Positions 45,308 to 55,710 of a stretch of DNA of 64,000 bases are shown here, piece after piece. Under the pieces are notes generated by a model, which was not told the DNA's origin, ran no database searches, and saw only the letters and a program-made list of their open reading frames with translations. Position numbers and translations under genes: made by a program. This stretch comes from Buddleja alternifolia (lineage: Eukaryota; Streptophyta; Magnoliopsida; Lamiales; Scrophulariaceae), in NCBI GenBank assembly GCA_019426215.1, contig CM033392.1:33214814-33278813 (forward strand), in the 5' to 3' direction. How positions within the stretch are numbered: position 1 is the stretch's first letter; every line of letters begins with the position of its first letter.

Positions 45308-47140
45308 TACAAATTAGTATATTAGTTTCAACCTCAACCATCTTCACACTTGTTGGTAGCATTAAAGGTAACTTGTAATTCCTTGATCTTACATTAGTAG
45401 GTAATGGTAGAGGCTAAATTTGCTTTGAAAATGTTATTGCATGTGTATTAGAAGAGTAGATCTATGAGTTTTAATCTTAAATTTACAATTTATAGTAACT
45501 AACCTAAAGGCTTAAATGAAGAAATCACACATGCATGACAATTGTAAGTTGGGTCTTTAAATCTGCTACTGATTTCGAAGAATTATATCGAAATGAGAAA
45601 ATGTTATTTGAGTTCAACACTTTTACTGTGTATGTTACTGCATATCTAAAATATTTCTGGAATTTTGTGAGATTTGTGGAGTTGTAATGTGAATTATGGA
45701 ATTTGTTAAGTATAGACTGCCAGAAGCCTTACGGGATTTCAAAATGTTTGTTTGAGACATCATTTGGGGTTCTTACAAACTTCATTTTGATTTCAAAATT
45801 TTACAGCGGATAATAATATGTATTGGGGTTGTTGTGTATAAAATTGGGGCTTATTTGATTAAATGCTGATTTTATATGAATTTTAAAGTAATACTGCCCC
45901 AGTAAAAATTGAACCCAATTTTACTTTGGTTTTGAGTAAAATAGCCACATTTCAAGTGACCATTTACCTTTGAAAAATTTATCTAAGGTCTTTTAACAAA
46001 TTTAGAACATTTATGGAAATCGTTTTACCCACAATTATTGAGTTTATGATTTTTAACAATTCATACACTAAAACTGCACAAATCTGTTTTTATGCCTCTT
46101 ATCGACCTTTTGGGGAAGATTGAAATTAAGCCTAGTTTTCATTAAGGTAACTTGTTGTGCATGTTGGTATAGTTATTAGGACCTCATAGACTACCCCGGG
46201 TAGACTTTAGACGAGTTAGAAAATGAGCTTATGATATAATTTCGCTTAGCAGGTGTTGTCGGTGAGACGAACGAGGACAACGCCGTATAAACTTGGACGT
46301 AGAGTGAGTGCCTCTCAAAATTATAGTTATATGTCTTTCAAAACTGGAAGGAGCACGTCGTATATATATCTATATACTTTCATCATGCTTTCAATACTTC
46401 ACATGAAAATGAATTTCAACACTTTCAAATCAAATCATGGACTCAATTTGCATTAACCATTTCTTGGCACTTTTCAAAGACATATCTTGCGAGAATAATT
46501 TTCCAAGCAGGTTTTGTGAAAATGATTTCAAGAAAACATTCTTTTAATGAAATTCTGAAAAAAATAAAATATTCGCTCGATTCAATATTCCTTCGTGAGC
46601 CAAAACGCTTCATTTAATCATTCGTGACATACATGATTGCATACTTGTTTCAAACGCATATTTTGCAAGCATGATTTCAAAATAAACATCGGTTTTTATG
46701 GATTCGTGGAAGTACTCCATCATTTGGTTCTTGTATCATGATCATTTGTCGTGATGGTGTTCTTGTGACATGTTTCATATTGCGTGGTTGTGTTGGGCCC
46801 AAGGTCGGGCGACGGATAGGGCAGGGTTCGGCCGGTCAAGCATGGGCTTGCGGTCTTAAACAGTTCCCGCTATCCACGTCCAGATCCATGCATCTAGGAC
46901 GGAGTGCTCTGAGGGTGCATGGGTCATTTATCGTGTGGCATATTCCGGATATGACCAAATCGGGCATCGCGAGCCTGCGTGGGGAGGTATAAGGTGATGG
47001 CTTTTAAGCCGCATGTTCAGGGGTGATAAGGAAGAAGCAGAGGGACCCAAAGTGCTATGGGTAAATCATCGGACGCGATAGTATTGCTAACATGGCCCCC
47101 TACTGCTTAAGCGTGACGTGTACGTGTTACTTAAACATGT

Positions 47141-47235
47141 CTTGTACATGATACTTGCATTGAGTCTGGTACATGATACTTGCATTGAGTCTTGTACATG
47201 ATACTTGCATTGAGTCTGGTACGTGGTACTTACAT
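47141..47235. repeat. 25-bp tandem repeat, about 3.5 copies
   Basis: TACATGATACTTGCATTGAGTC plus three bases starts at 47145, 47170 and 47195, with a partial unit at 47220. Confidence 0.9.
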
Positions 47236-48145
47236 TGACTGCACACTTTTAAAAATGCATGTTTTAAAACTTTATCGTATGTATACTAAGATCCTGGTGT
47301 CATACCAGCTACTGCTTGAACGCAAATGTCATTCTTACTCGCCTTTTTAATGAGCGTTTGAAAAATAGAAACTATTATTGTTTTCACCTTATTAATTTAT
47401 CACTTTGGGGTCTAAAAACTATTTTAAGCACCTTTCACACGTACACTGGCGCTCACTAAGCCTTTGCTTATGTACTTCACTTTCTTCCTTCCAGTTATAG
47501 GCAAGTCGAGAAGTGAAACTAGCTTGAAGGATCGGAGTATAAACTCGGACTATCCTAGAGGTGAATGATGTAGATTGACTCATGTATATTAAGTTCGCAT
47601 AGCTATTTAGTTGATGTATTGGGGTTGTGACCCGATAAGATGAATTGTTTAATTGTGTCCAGAATTTGGTTTGTACTTCTGTAAGGATAGGATAACGCTT
47701 TCGTGTTGGATTCTTTAGGATTAAATTGAGGGCGTGTTGACGCTTTCGTGTTGGATTCTTTAGGATTAAATTTGAGGGCGTTACAGATGGGCACTGGAAG
47801 AGTTTGATACTTGATCACTTAAATCGTTCGCAAGTCAGAGAATCTCAATTGGGCATTGAGATTCTTATAAGACTTGTATGACACATACTCTGACAAAGGA
47901 GTGTCAGTCGAACACTATGGGATAATGGGAGTTTGTGTCATAGATACATTGATGGAATTAGTGTATTCGAACACGGCTTGTAGTAATCCGATCACATGAG
48001 TTTTTACTCAGTGACTGTCAATGATTGGATTATTGATTATGAAGGTATGCGTGAGCCTTGGACCTGAGGAGTTATGGTCACAGTGTGCTTGTGACGTTGG
48101 ATTCTGTCACTAGAGTAGTTAGGCCAAATTCACCCGTTGGTGAAA

Positions 48146-49515
48146 TCTGGATTTAAGAATAAATTCAGGTGAAATCTTGTCTTGATAGACGCTCATTCAA
48201 CCTTGAATTGTCTTTAACTGAATCTTCATACATCAACGCTTGAAGAAGCTTCATGCTCAGGCACTTGCTAGAGATCTTCATCTTCATTCAGACTTCAGAC
48301 GCTCGTACTTCAAACTTAACTACTGACAAAGTCACCCAGAGTAATATCAGACGCTCAGTCTAAGAGTACTTAGCCTAACAATCTAGAATAAAAACAAAGA
48401 AAGCCTTATACAATTCTAACGCTCAAAGCCTATACATATTTTCTAATGAAATCGAAACTTACATATTTTGGGGTCTAACATAAATCCTAATTGTCATCAT
48501 CAAAACATCTAATAAGAAATTTCCTAACATGATCAGATTCATTTGAAATAAATTCTGAAGTCATTAAGGACTTAAATGCAATCATCAAAGGGCATTTATT
48601 TCCAATGGAAAATAAATACAAACGCATTAAATGCCTGATAAGAGCATTAAATGTTATCAGGCATTAAATGTGATAAGAATGAATTGCATACGGAACAAGC
48701 CACCCTATTGGCTAAGACTATCAGAATTTCAGAGTTCAAACCTCCCACATCTAATCGGTGTAGCAGAATTTCAGGAATGTCAGAGGAAAAGGACTATTCA
48801 CTCGCTACTTGAGAGATACGCGCCTACATGTGTCCAACGGGCAAATTCCAAAAAATCTCTATAAATAGTACCCTTCAGTAAACCCTAAAATACACAGAAT
48901 TATACACAAGAAATAGGTCAAAAACTCTGCTAAAATATTCTTAAGAAAAGCTTATAAACTTCATAGCCAAAAATCCTTCAAGCTTTTCAAAGAAAAACCC
49001 TACATTATTATTGAGATATCTCAAGTTGTTTGAACTTTCCAAATTCAAACAAACCTTGTGACTAAACCCTCAACCTCTTTCATCTGTGTGAGAAAGTTGT
49101 TGATACTTGCAAGCAGCATTTTTGTGTGAGAGAAGCTTGTTGAAAAATATCTCAAGCGAAGCTAAAGTCTGTGTGATCAAGGAGCTCAAGATCGTCTTCA
49201 TTTCATTCACCATTTGTAGAAATCCTCTGTGTGAAGATTTTGATAATCATCTAGTGAATTCCCTCCGAGTGATAAAGGTGAAGAAGGATGTAGTTGGGAT
49301 TACATCACCCAGTGAACCTTTCACATCTTGTGTCATTTACTTTTACTGTTTTATTGCTTTACGTATCATTTGCATACCATTATTCAAAAGCATTAAAACT
49401 AGTAAGCGGCTAATAGGCTAAAACGAACGCTAAGCATTAAAATCATTTCCGCTGTACTAACCCTGATTAAGCGATTTAAGCGTTACCCTACTTTGGTAAT
49501 TGCCCAAATTACTAA
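48146..49515. mobile_element. Copy of the G1/G2 junction segment (SIRE-type LTR pieces in inverted orientation)
   Basis: 1370 bp nearly identical to 61572-62972, including the switch of orientation at 48529/48530. By eye I count about 25 substitutions, one 40-bp and one about 9-bp length difference. It has no target duplication and replaces about 1045 bp of LTR E. It contains a TATA word CTATAAATA at 48859-48867. Open frames here (for example 48631-48864, 49107-49421) are repeated in the other copy and look like LTR sequence, not genes. Confidence 0.85.
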
Positions 49516-50022
49516 GGCAATGTATGGTTGCGAATTTTGAAAATATTTTCATTTTTTGGATCACCAAAAAATAAAAATACACAGTCCAAGCCAAATTCAA
49601 CAGAAAATGGTCAATTTTAAATACACTACACATTCCCCTATATAACAACCAATCATTTCAATCTTTTCACAATATTTTATCATTAATTACACTATCCCCA
49701 CTATCCAACTAATTATCTTTCTTACTTTTTCATATTTTATATAATAAAAATTCCTATTCAATTTTTCAAATATTCCAATTATTATTATTAAATAATATTT
49801 TAATATGTAATTTGAAAAAAAAATTGTGTGATTTAATATTTAATATTACGTGTACTTGAATTGAGACTTAATTGGTCATGTTTTTGTGATTTATAATTTC
49901 ATTTTAATAATTGCGTTTGTTGTTTATTGGATTTTAAAGTATACTTTTTTAGCTTCTCAATATTCAAATAAATACCTACTAAATCTCGATTATTTCATTT
50001 TGGTACTAACGTGGTATTTAAT

Positions 50023-50088
50023 AGGGTTGCCCACGAACCGAACTCGAGCCGAGTCTCACCAAATTTCTCGGCTCGAGCTCGAGCAAAG
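50023..50088. repeat. Fragment with hAT-MITE-like end (GAACCGAACTCGAGCCGAG)
   Basis: AGGGTTGCCCACGAACCGAAC followed by partly palindromic CTCGGCTCGAGCTCGAG, a pattern familiar from plant hAT-related MITE ends. No opposite end seen. Confidence 0.4.
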
Positions 50089-50572
50089 ATTTTTTGTATC
50101 ATAGTATCTCATTATAAGAAGATGGAAATAAATTTGCCTCAATCAAATTGTAAATAAAATATTATACGTAAATGGAAAAAGAAATATAGAACTACTTATG
50201 CTCCAATCATATTTACACATTTCATAAAATATTGCATATATGGACCACATCCTATTTTTATATTTGTCCAATGCGAATCGTATAATTACACTAACTATTA
50301 TAAATATAGACGAGCAAGATTCAATTTTCTTGAACTTTTAAAATATAAAATTGAAAAGAAAACACGAATGGAAAAAGGATAAAAATCTAAAACTAAAAAG
50401 AAATGAACAGGTGACAAAAATAAAAATAAAAAACTAAAAATGAAGGGCCCCCACCCCACCCCCCAAACCCATACCCGCCCCCCCCCACCCCAACCCATGA
50501 ACGCCCCCACTGTCTGGCTACCTCTTCTTTTTTTTTTTTTTGTCTTTTCATTCTATTTGTATAATATATATT

Positions 50573-51650
50573 AGAGCTATTAACGCTAATCATCCCCCAT
50601 GTCACGCAAAAGTGTCACTTTAGTCTCTCTTGTGAAAAAATTATCACTTTCATCCCTCATGTCCATAATTTGTACCCAGATGGTCCTTTTTTCGGCATTT
50701 CGACCAGATTTTCTGGCTTCCCACGCAAAAATAGGGTTATCCACACATATATCATGCGCGTCTTCATGAGAAAATTCATAACTCATTGTAGAAAACTTGG
50801 ATTCATGAACTGTTTTCTTCCCATAAAACTAGACACATAGGTCTATCCACGAATATATCGCACATAATCAGGAGACATCTATAACAAAACAGTTTTGTAT
50901 TAAAAAATAACTAAAAATCTGTCGGAAATGATGCTTAGCTAATATTTTAATACAAAACTGCTTTGTTCTAGACATCTCCTGATTATGTACAATATATTCG
51001 TGGATAGACTTATGTGTCTAGTTTCATGTGAAGAAAACAGTTCATGAATCCGAGCTTTCTACAATGAGTTATGAATTTTCTCGTGAAGACGCACACAGCT
51101 GTCTGCGCAGCCAGCAGATTTTTAGCTAATTTTAATACAAAACTGTTTTGTTATAGACGTCTCCTGATTATGTGCGATATATGCGTGGATAGACCTATGT
51201 GTCTAGTTTCACGGGAAGAAAATGGTTCATAAATCCGAGCTTTCTACAACGAGTTATGAATTTTCTCGTGAAGACGCGCACAACTGTCTGCATAGCGGAC
51301 AGATTTTTAACTATTTTTTTTCATACAAAACTGCTTTGTTCTAGACGTCTCCTGATTATGTGTGATATATGCGTGGATAGCCCTATGTGTCTAGTTTCAT
51401 GGGAAGAAAACGGTTCATGAATCCGACCTTTCTACAATAAGTTATGAATTTTCTCATGAAGACGCGCATGACATATGCGTGGATAGCCCTATTTTCGCAT
51501 GGGAAGCCGGAAAATTTGGTCGGAATGTCGAAGAAAAGACCATCTGGGTACAAATTATGGACATGAGGGATGAAAGTGATAATTTTTTCACAAGAGGGAC
51601 TAAAGTGACACTTTTGCGTGATATGGGGGATGATTAGCGTTAATAGCTCT
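50573..51650. mobile_element. Foldback-type element with long inverted repeats
   Basis: Long, well-matched arms (50573 to about 50800 against about 51430-51650) both begin AGAGCTATTAACGCTAATCATCCCCC. Inside, a unit of 130-150 bp (TAGTTTCATGGGAAGAAAA, TTCATGAATCCGAGCTTTC, GTCTCCTGATTATGTG words) occurs in inverted orientation on the left and about three times directly on the right. ATATATT flanks both sides (50566-50572 and 51651-51657), but in AT-rich DNA this is weak. No transposase. Confidence 0.85.
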
Positions 51651-51657
51651 ATATATT

Positions 51658-51712
51658 ATATTATATGTGTGTATATGTATATATATATATATACACACAT
51701 ATATATATTCCT
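51658..51712. repeat. TA/TG-rich microsatellite
   Basis: Alternating TATATGTGTGTATATG then (TA)n then ACACACATATATA, a near-palindromic simple repeat just outside the foldback element. Confidence 0.8.
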
Positions 51713-52101
51713 TTATTACCAACTCATAACATTATTAAAAAAAACATTATTTTAATATCTTTTCCCCCATCATCATCACATTCATAACCAACTCAATCAT
51801 TTCTTATATCAAATCCTAATAAAAATCAACTTTATATCACATCTACACTACTTTCAATCAAATTCTAAAAATACATCCAAGCAAACAAATTAAGTCAATA
51901 TTTTCACACGAATTTTTGTAATACACATTCCCCAAAAAAAACTAAAAATTCATTTTCAAAAACACAACCATACGGAGCCTAAGTTTTTCGTATTCATCTT
52001 TTTCATGATTAAAATCGACGAAGGCCACGAATTGATCTTGGTTTGGGAATCCGGATCTGTTTTCGTTTTCCACTGCGCATGCCCGACAGAATTCCCAACA
52101 G

Positions 52102-52114
52102 TGGTATCAGAGCC
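52102..52114 (+). promoter_or_regulatory. Primer binding site of element E
   Basis: TGGTATCAGAGCC one base after the 5' LTR end CCCAACA (52100). Confidence 0.9.
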
Positions 52115-53440
52115 AAATTTGTTAGCTTCGTTGATTTTATCTACGTGATTATGCATGTTTATGTGTTGATTCATGTTTATCGCGTATTTTATTGATTTGG
52201 AATCAATATATGTTGATCAAAAATCTGTTTTATCACGGGGCTACAAATCTGAAATTTCTAATTGATTGATATCTCGAAAATATGAAATTTTGAAGAAAAA
52301 GATCGGATCTGGATTTCATCAATTTGGAATCTGTATGTTTGAGAATTTAACAGACTGAAAATTTCTGGCAAACTGAGTTGATAATTGGAATTTGGAATTG
52401 CAATTTTGTCAATTCGATTCATACAAATCTAAAAAATTTCTGTACGTTGTTTTCGGAATTTGGAATTTGGAATTTGCAATTCGATTAATACACCTGGGGA
52501 TTTTGAATGCTTTGAATCAGTCGAATTTCTGGAATTCATGCTTTTCTGGAAAATTGATTAAATCTGTCTTCGGGGCTGTTTTTGAAGTTTCTGAAAATTT
52601 GTGGTTTGAAATCTGGAAATTGCACCGTCGATAGTCTATTATCTGGAAATCTGGAAATTGCACTTGCCGGAATTGGCTGAAAAAGAATGGCGCTGGGCGT
52701 CGCTGAAATCACGGCCAAAATCGGCGGAGATGGTCTCCCGATAAGCGCCGACGAAGGTCGCTTAAAACGACGCTGAGTTGCAGCCGGAAAATCGCGATGG
52801 AGATAGTCCGATTTGGATGTGAAGAAGGACGCCTGGCGTCGCAGAAATCACAGCCAAAATTCGCAGGTTAAACAACGACAATAGCAGAGCCGAAGTCGGA
52901 CGAAGCTTTGCGATTGTATTGCAGTCGGAATATGGCCGGACTCGTCGCCTGAAGATCGGAGCTTTTCGTAGTTGTGAAATTCGCCGTTGAAGCGCCAATT
53001 CGGCATCGGCGGTGGTCGGAGAAGAGGCGGTTCCATCCGCCTGAACCATTATCGATGAAAGTCACCGGCGACACGGCGATGGCGGCGCGGCTGAGGGTGG
53101 AGGAAGAAGAAGGAGAAAGGGCATTGGGCTAGGGCATTTTTTTATGTTGGGCTCGGTCCAATATATTTTTAATTAAATGGGGATTGGGCTTGGCCAATTC
53201 CGGTTTAATTAAATAAATGCCCAATATGTTTTATTTAACTAGAAGGGAATTGGGCTTGACCCAAGTCGGATTAATTAAGTAAATGGCCCATCGATGGAAT
53301 TATTTAGTTTGTATGGGCTTGGCCCAGTGCGAATAAATAAGTCTAGCCCAATTCTGAATTAATTAGTTAATTGGATTTTGAGTTTGGCTTGGACTAATAC
53401 CTTGTAATTTAAATTGGATGGGCTAATTTGGGTTATAACC

Positions 53441-54185
53441 AATGTTTTAAAAATCGGACCGGAGATCGAACTGGAAAATCCAGTGGTTCAAGGGTCACTG
53501 GTCCGACCACTGGTTCAACCGTGGTCGGACCAGTGATGTCATAAATAAATATAAATATATTAAAATTGAGTAAAAATAATAATAACATATATATATATAT
53601 ATATATATATCCTTAAAATTTAAAGCATCCATAAACGAAAAATATGTGAGAATGAAAAACATACAACGTCTTATAGAAAATGAAACTCAAATAAGAAAAT
53701 ACAACTACAAGAAGAAAAACAAAAGTTCACTGCCACAGGTGATTATATCCCATGGTCCCACTAACCTTTTATATTTCTAAACAAATCCCACACACCTTTT
53801 TATCGCCAACAGTAAAAGAAAGAACAAAGTACTTGAAAAGAGGGCTAATGGATGAGTTTGCAGTTGCAGAAGACTAAATTTCACAAGAAAAATGAATCTC
53901 TTCATGGTTGTGTGCGGCGGAGATAGAGAGAACGAGAGAGATATGGACGCCGGAAAGAAAAGTAGAAGAAAGGGAGGCTGCTCCTCACGATCAGTTGCCT
54001 CTTCCTTCTGCTCATTTTCTCTTCTCAAATTGAAACCGGTTTTGGTGACCCGTGACTAGTTCGCACGGGTCACAGGTCCAACCGCGATCCTGCCGGTTTT
54101 GACCGGTTTTGAGGGACTACCGGTTTTATGTATCAGATCGGCTCGTTTGGCCCGTTAGGCGGTCCGGGCCGGTTTTTAAAACACT
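53441..54185. mobile_element. Mutator-like TIR element, 745 bp
   Basis: Ends AATGTTTTAAAAATCGG and, in complement, AGTGTTTTAAAAACCGG. GGTTATAACC (10 bp) flanks both sides at 53431-53440 and 54186-54195. Interior words CCGGTTTT and GGTCCGACCAC are partly repeated in inverted form. A (TA)n run lies at about 53587-53611. A 10-bp duplication is within the range seen for Mutator-like elements. No transposase. Confidence 0.75.
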
Positions 54186-55311
54186 GGTTATAACCCAATG
54201 TGACCCATTTGAATTGAATTTGGGTTAATTCAAGACCCAATTTAGAATTAATTTGATTCTTTCTTCCTTTCGCTTTAAAATTAAATATGATTTGATTTAT
54301 AATATATTAAATTGGATTTAATTTATATTAAATTAAATTGTATTTAGTTTACCCATCAAAATTAAATAATTTTAACTAAGTTATTAATTAAATCGGATTT
54401 AATTTTGTAAGTTGATTAAATTGGATTTAATCACCTATCGAAATTGAATTGAGTTTAAGTATATAATTAGTTAAATTATTTTTAATTTTGTAATGACTAA
54501 ATTGGATTTATTCATTGGGAGTATAAGCCCATGAAAATTAAATTGGATTTGATTTCACCTTTATTAAATTAATATTTAATCTACGTATGGAAGTTAAATT
54601 GGATTTATTTTCATGTGGGATTAAATTAGATTTAGTCTGTCTATGAAAATTCATTTGGATTTAATTTCACTTTGATTAAATATGATTTAATATTCTCATG
54701 ATAATTAAATAATTTTTAATTATTATAAATTAGATTTTTCGATCGCATGAAAATTAAATGGATTCAATTTGACCTCGATAAATTGGATTTAGTCTTGGTA
54801 CTAAAATTGAATGAGATTTAATTTTCTAATAGTCAAATTGGATTTGATTATTAAATAAATTAGATTTATTTTATGCTCTTATTCACATATATGCTTGTGT
54901 ATGTTATATGCTTGTTTTTTGTAATATTTACACCTCCCATGAACTTAGGTTTCATATTTTTGTTTGAGCATGCTTAAAATATACGTTGCCCATTGGCTTG
55001 GGCCAATCTAGAAAGTTCATGGAAGTGTGTATGTAGGTAGAATTGCTAGGTTTTTCTACGCTTTATATGCATGTTAGCATGATATGAGTTAATATGCTTT
55101 GTGAGACCTTGTTGAAATATTTAAAATTCTCCCAGTTAAAATAATACCGAGTTAGTAAAGGATGTGGGACATCCTCTCCCTCCACTAAGCTTTCTAAAAT
55201 TAGAATTACTATAAATGTGTAATGCTTCCTAGTTATGGGGCTCATGCATTTAGAAATAATTTTAAATTTTATTAAGTGCATGAAATGCCTTAATCGAAGC
55301 ATATTTCACCC

Positions 55312-55514
55312 CAGAAACCTGTTCGGTTGCAAGGTGAAATTCAAATGTTAGATTATAGGAGTTAGTGGAAATGAACTCGGGTAGTTCACAAGCTCAGAAA
55401 CCTGTTCGGTTGCGGTTTGGTGAACTATGGGGAAAGGTATTGAATCATTTATTGGATAAATTGGTGTACGACACCACTTTGAATAATCAGTGGGCTAGAA
55501 ATTGGTTAGGTTGC
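55312..55514 (+). repeat. Triple leader motif of element E
   Basis: CAGAAACCTGTTCGGTTGC at 55312-55330 and 55395-55413; TAGAAATTGGTTAGGTTGC at 55496-55514. Same spacing as in B. Confidence 0.75.
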
Positions 55515-55710
55515 AACCCATTGAATTATTTGAAGAACTCAATACTCACTACGAAATCTATCCAACGAGATTTCCAAAAATTGCAGTGGGAGTGCAATAT
55601 TTTGAAAAATGTAGTGGGAGCCAAGTAAAATTAAAGTCCTAGTTTTACTTGTGTACAATATAAACATCCTAATTAAATCTTGTTTATTTTCTGCGTTTAT
55701 TATATCTCTC

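Larger units (their letters stand above)
44842..47785 (+). mobile_element. Gypsy solo LTR, Tekay/Del-like
   Basis: Starts TGTGATGCCCGAG and ends GAGGGCGTTACA, termini typical of Tekay/Del chromovirus LTRs. Target duplication GATGG at 44837-44841 and 47786-47790. 2944 bp, no internal domain, so a solo LTR. Contains two (AT)n microsatellites, a 25-bp tandem repeat near 47145-47235 and a duplicated 3' end (GACGCTTTCGTGTTGG twice near 47691-47760). Confidence 0.85.
49516..51979. mobile_element. PIF/Harbinger-like TIR element with nested foldback element
   Basis: Left end GGCAATGTATGGTTG, right end complement GGCTCCGTATGGTTG, imperfect TIR of about 45 bp. Flanked by TAA (49513-49515 and 51980-51982), the three-base target typical of PIF/Harbinger/Tourist. 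The interior is AT-rich and non-coding. About 1.39 kb remains after removing 50573-51650. Confidence 0.7.
44638..52100 (+). mobile_element. 5' LTR of element E, fragmented
   Basis: LTR pieces: 44638-44841, 47791-48145 and 51980-52100, each matching the 3' LTR at 58393-60085. Interruptions: gypsy solo LTR (44842-47785), a SIRE-type LTR segment (48146-49515) and a PIF-like element (49516-51979). The stretch matching 58934-59978 (about 1045 bp) is missing. A short tandem duplication (GAGGAGTTAGAATAT) is seen near 44666-44700. Confidence 0.85.
52115..55710 (+). mobile_element. Leader region of element E
   Basis: Long leader with a GC-richer block (52680-53110), many TTGGGCTTGGCC-type words (53150-53400), the Mutator-like insertion 53441-54185, and the conserved segment with the triple motif (55312-55514). 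No gene supported. A pair of similar 40-bp stretches (GGCGTCGCTGAAATCAC near 52694 and GGCGTCGCAGAAATCAC near 52831) forms a direct repeat about 137 bp apart. Confidence 0.75.

Noticed and set aside
45095..45325. Tyr-Ile-rich ORFs
   Set aside because: Translation of (AT)n microsatellites.
48631..49421. ORFs of 77 and 104 aa, repeated at 62057-62878
   Set aside because: Lie in SIRE-type LTR sequence around the TATA region; duplicated with the LTR, not genes.
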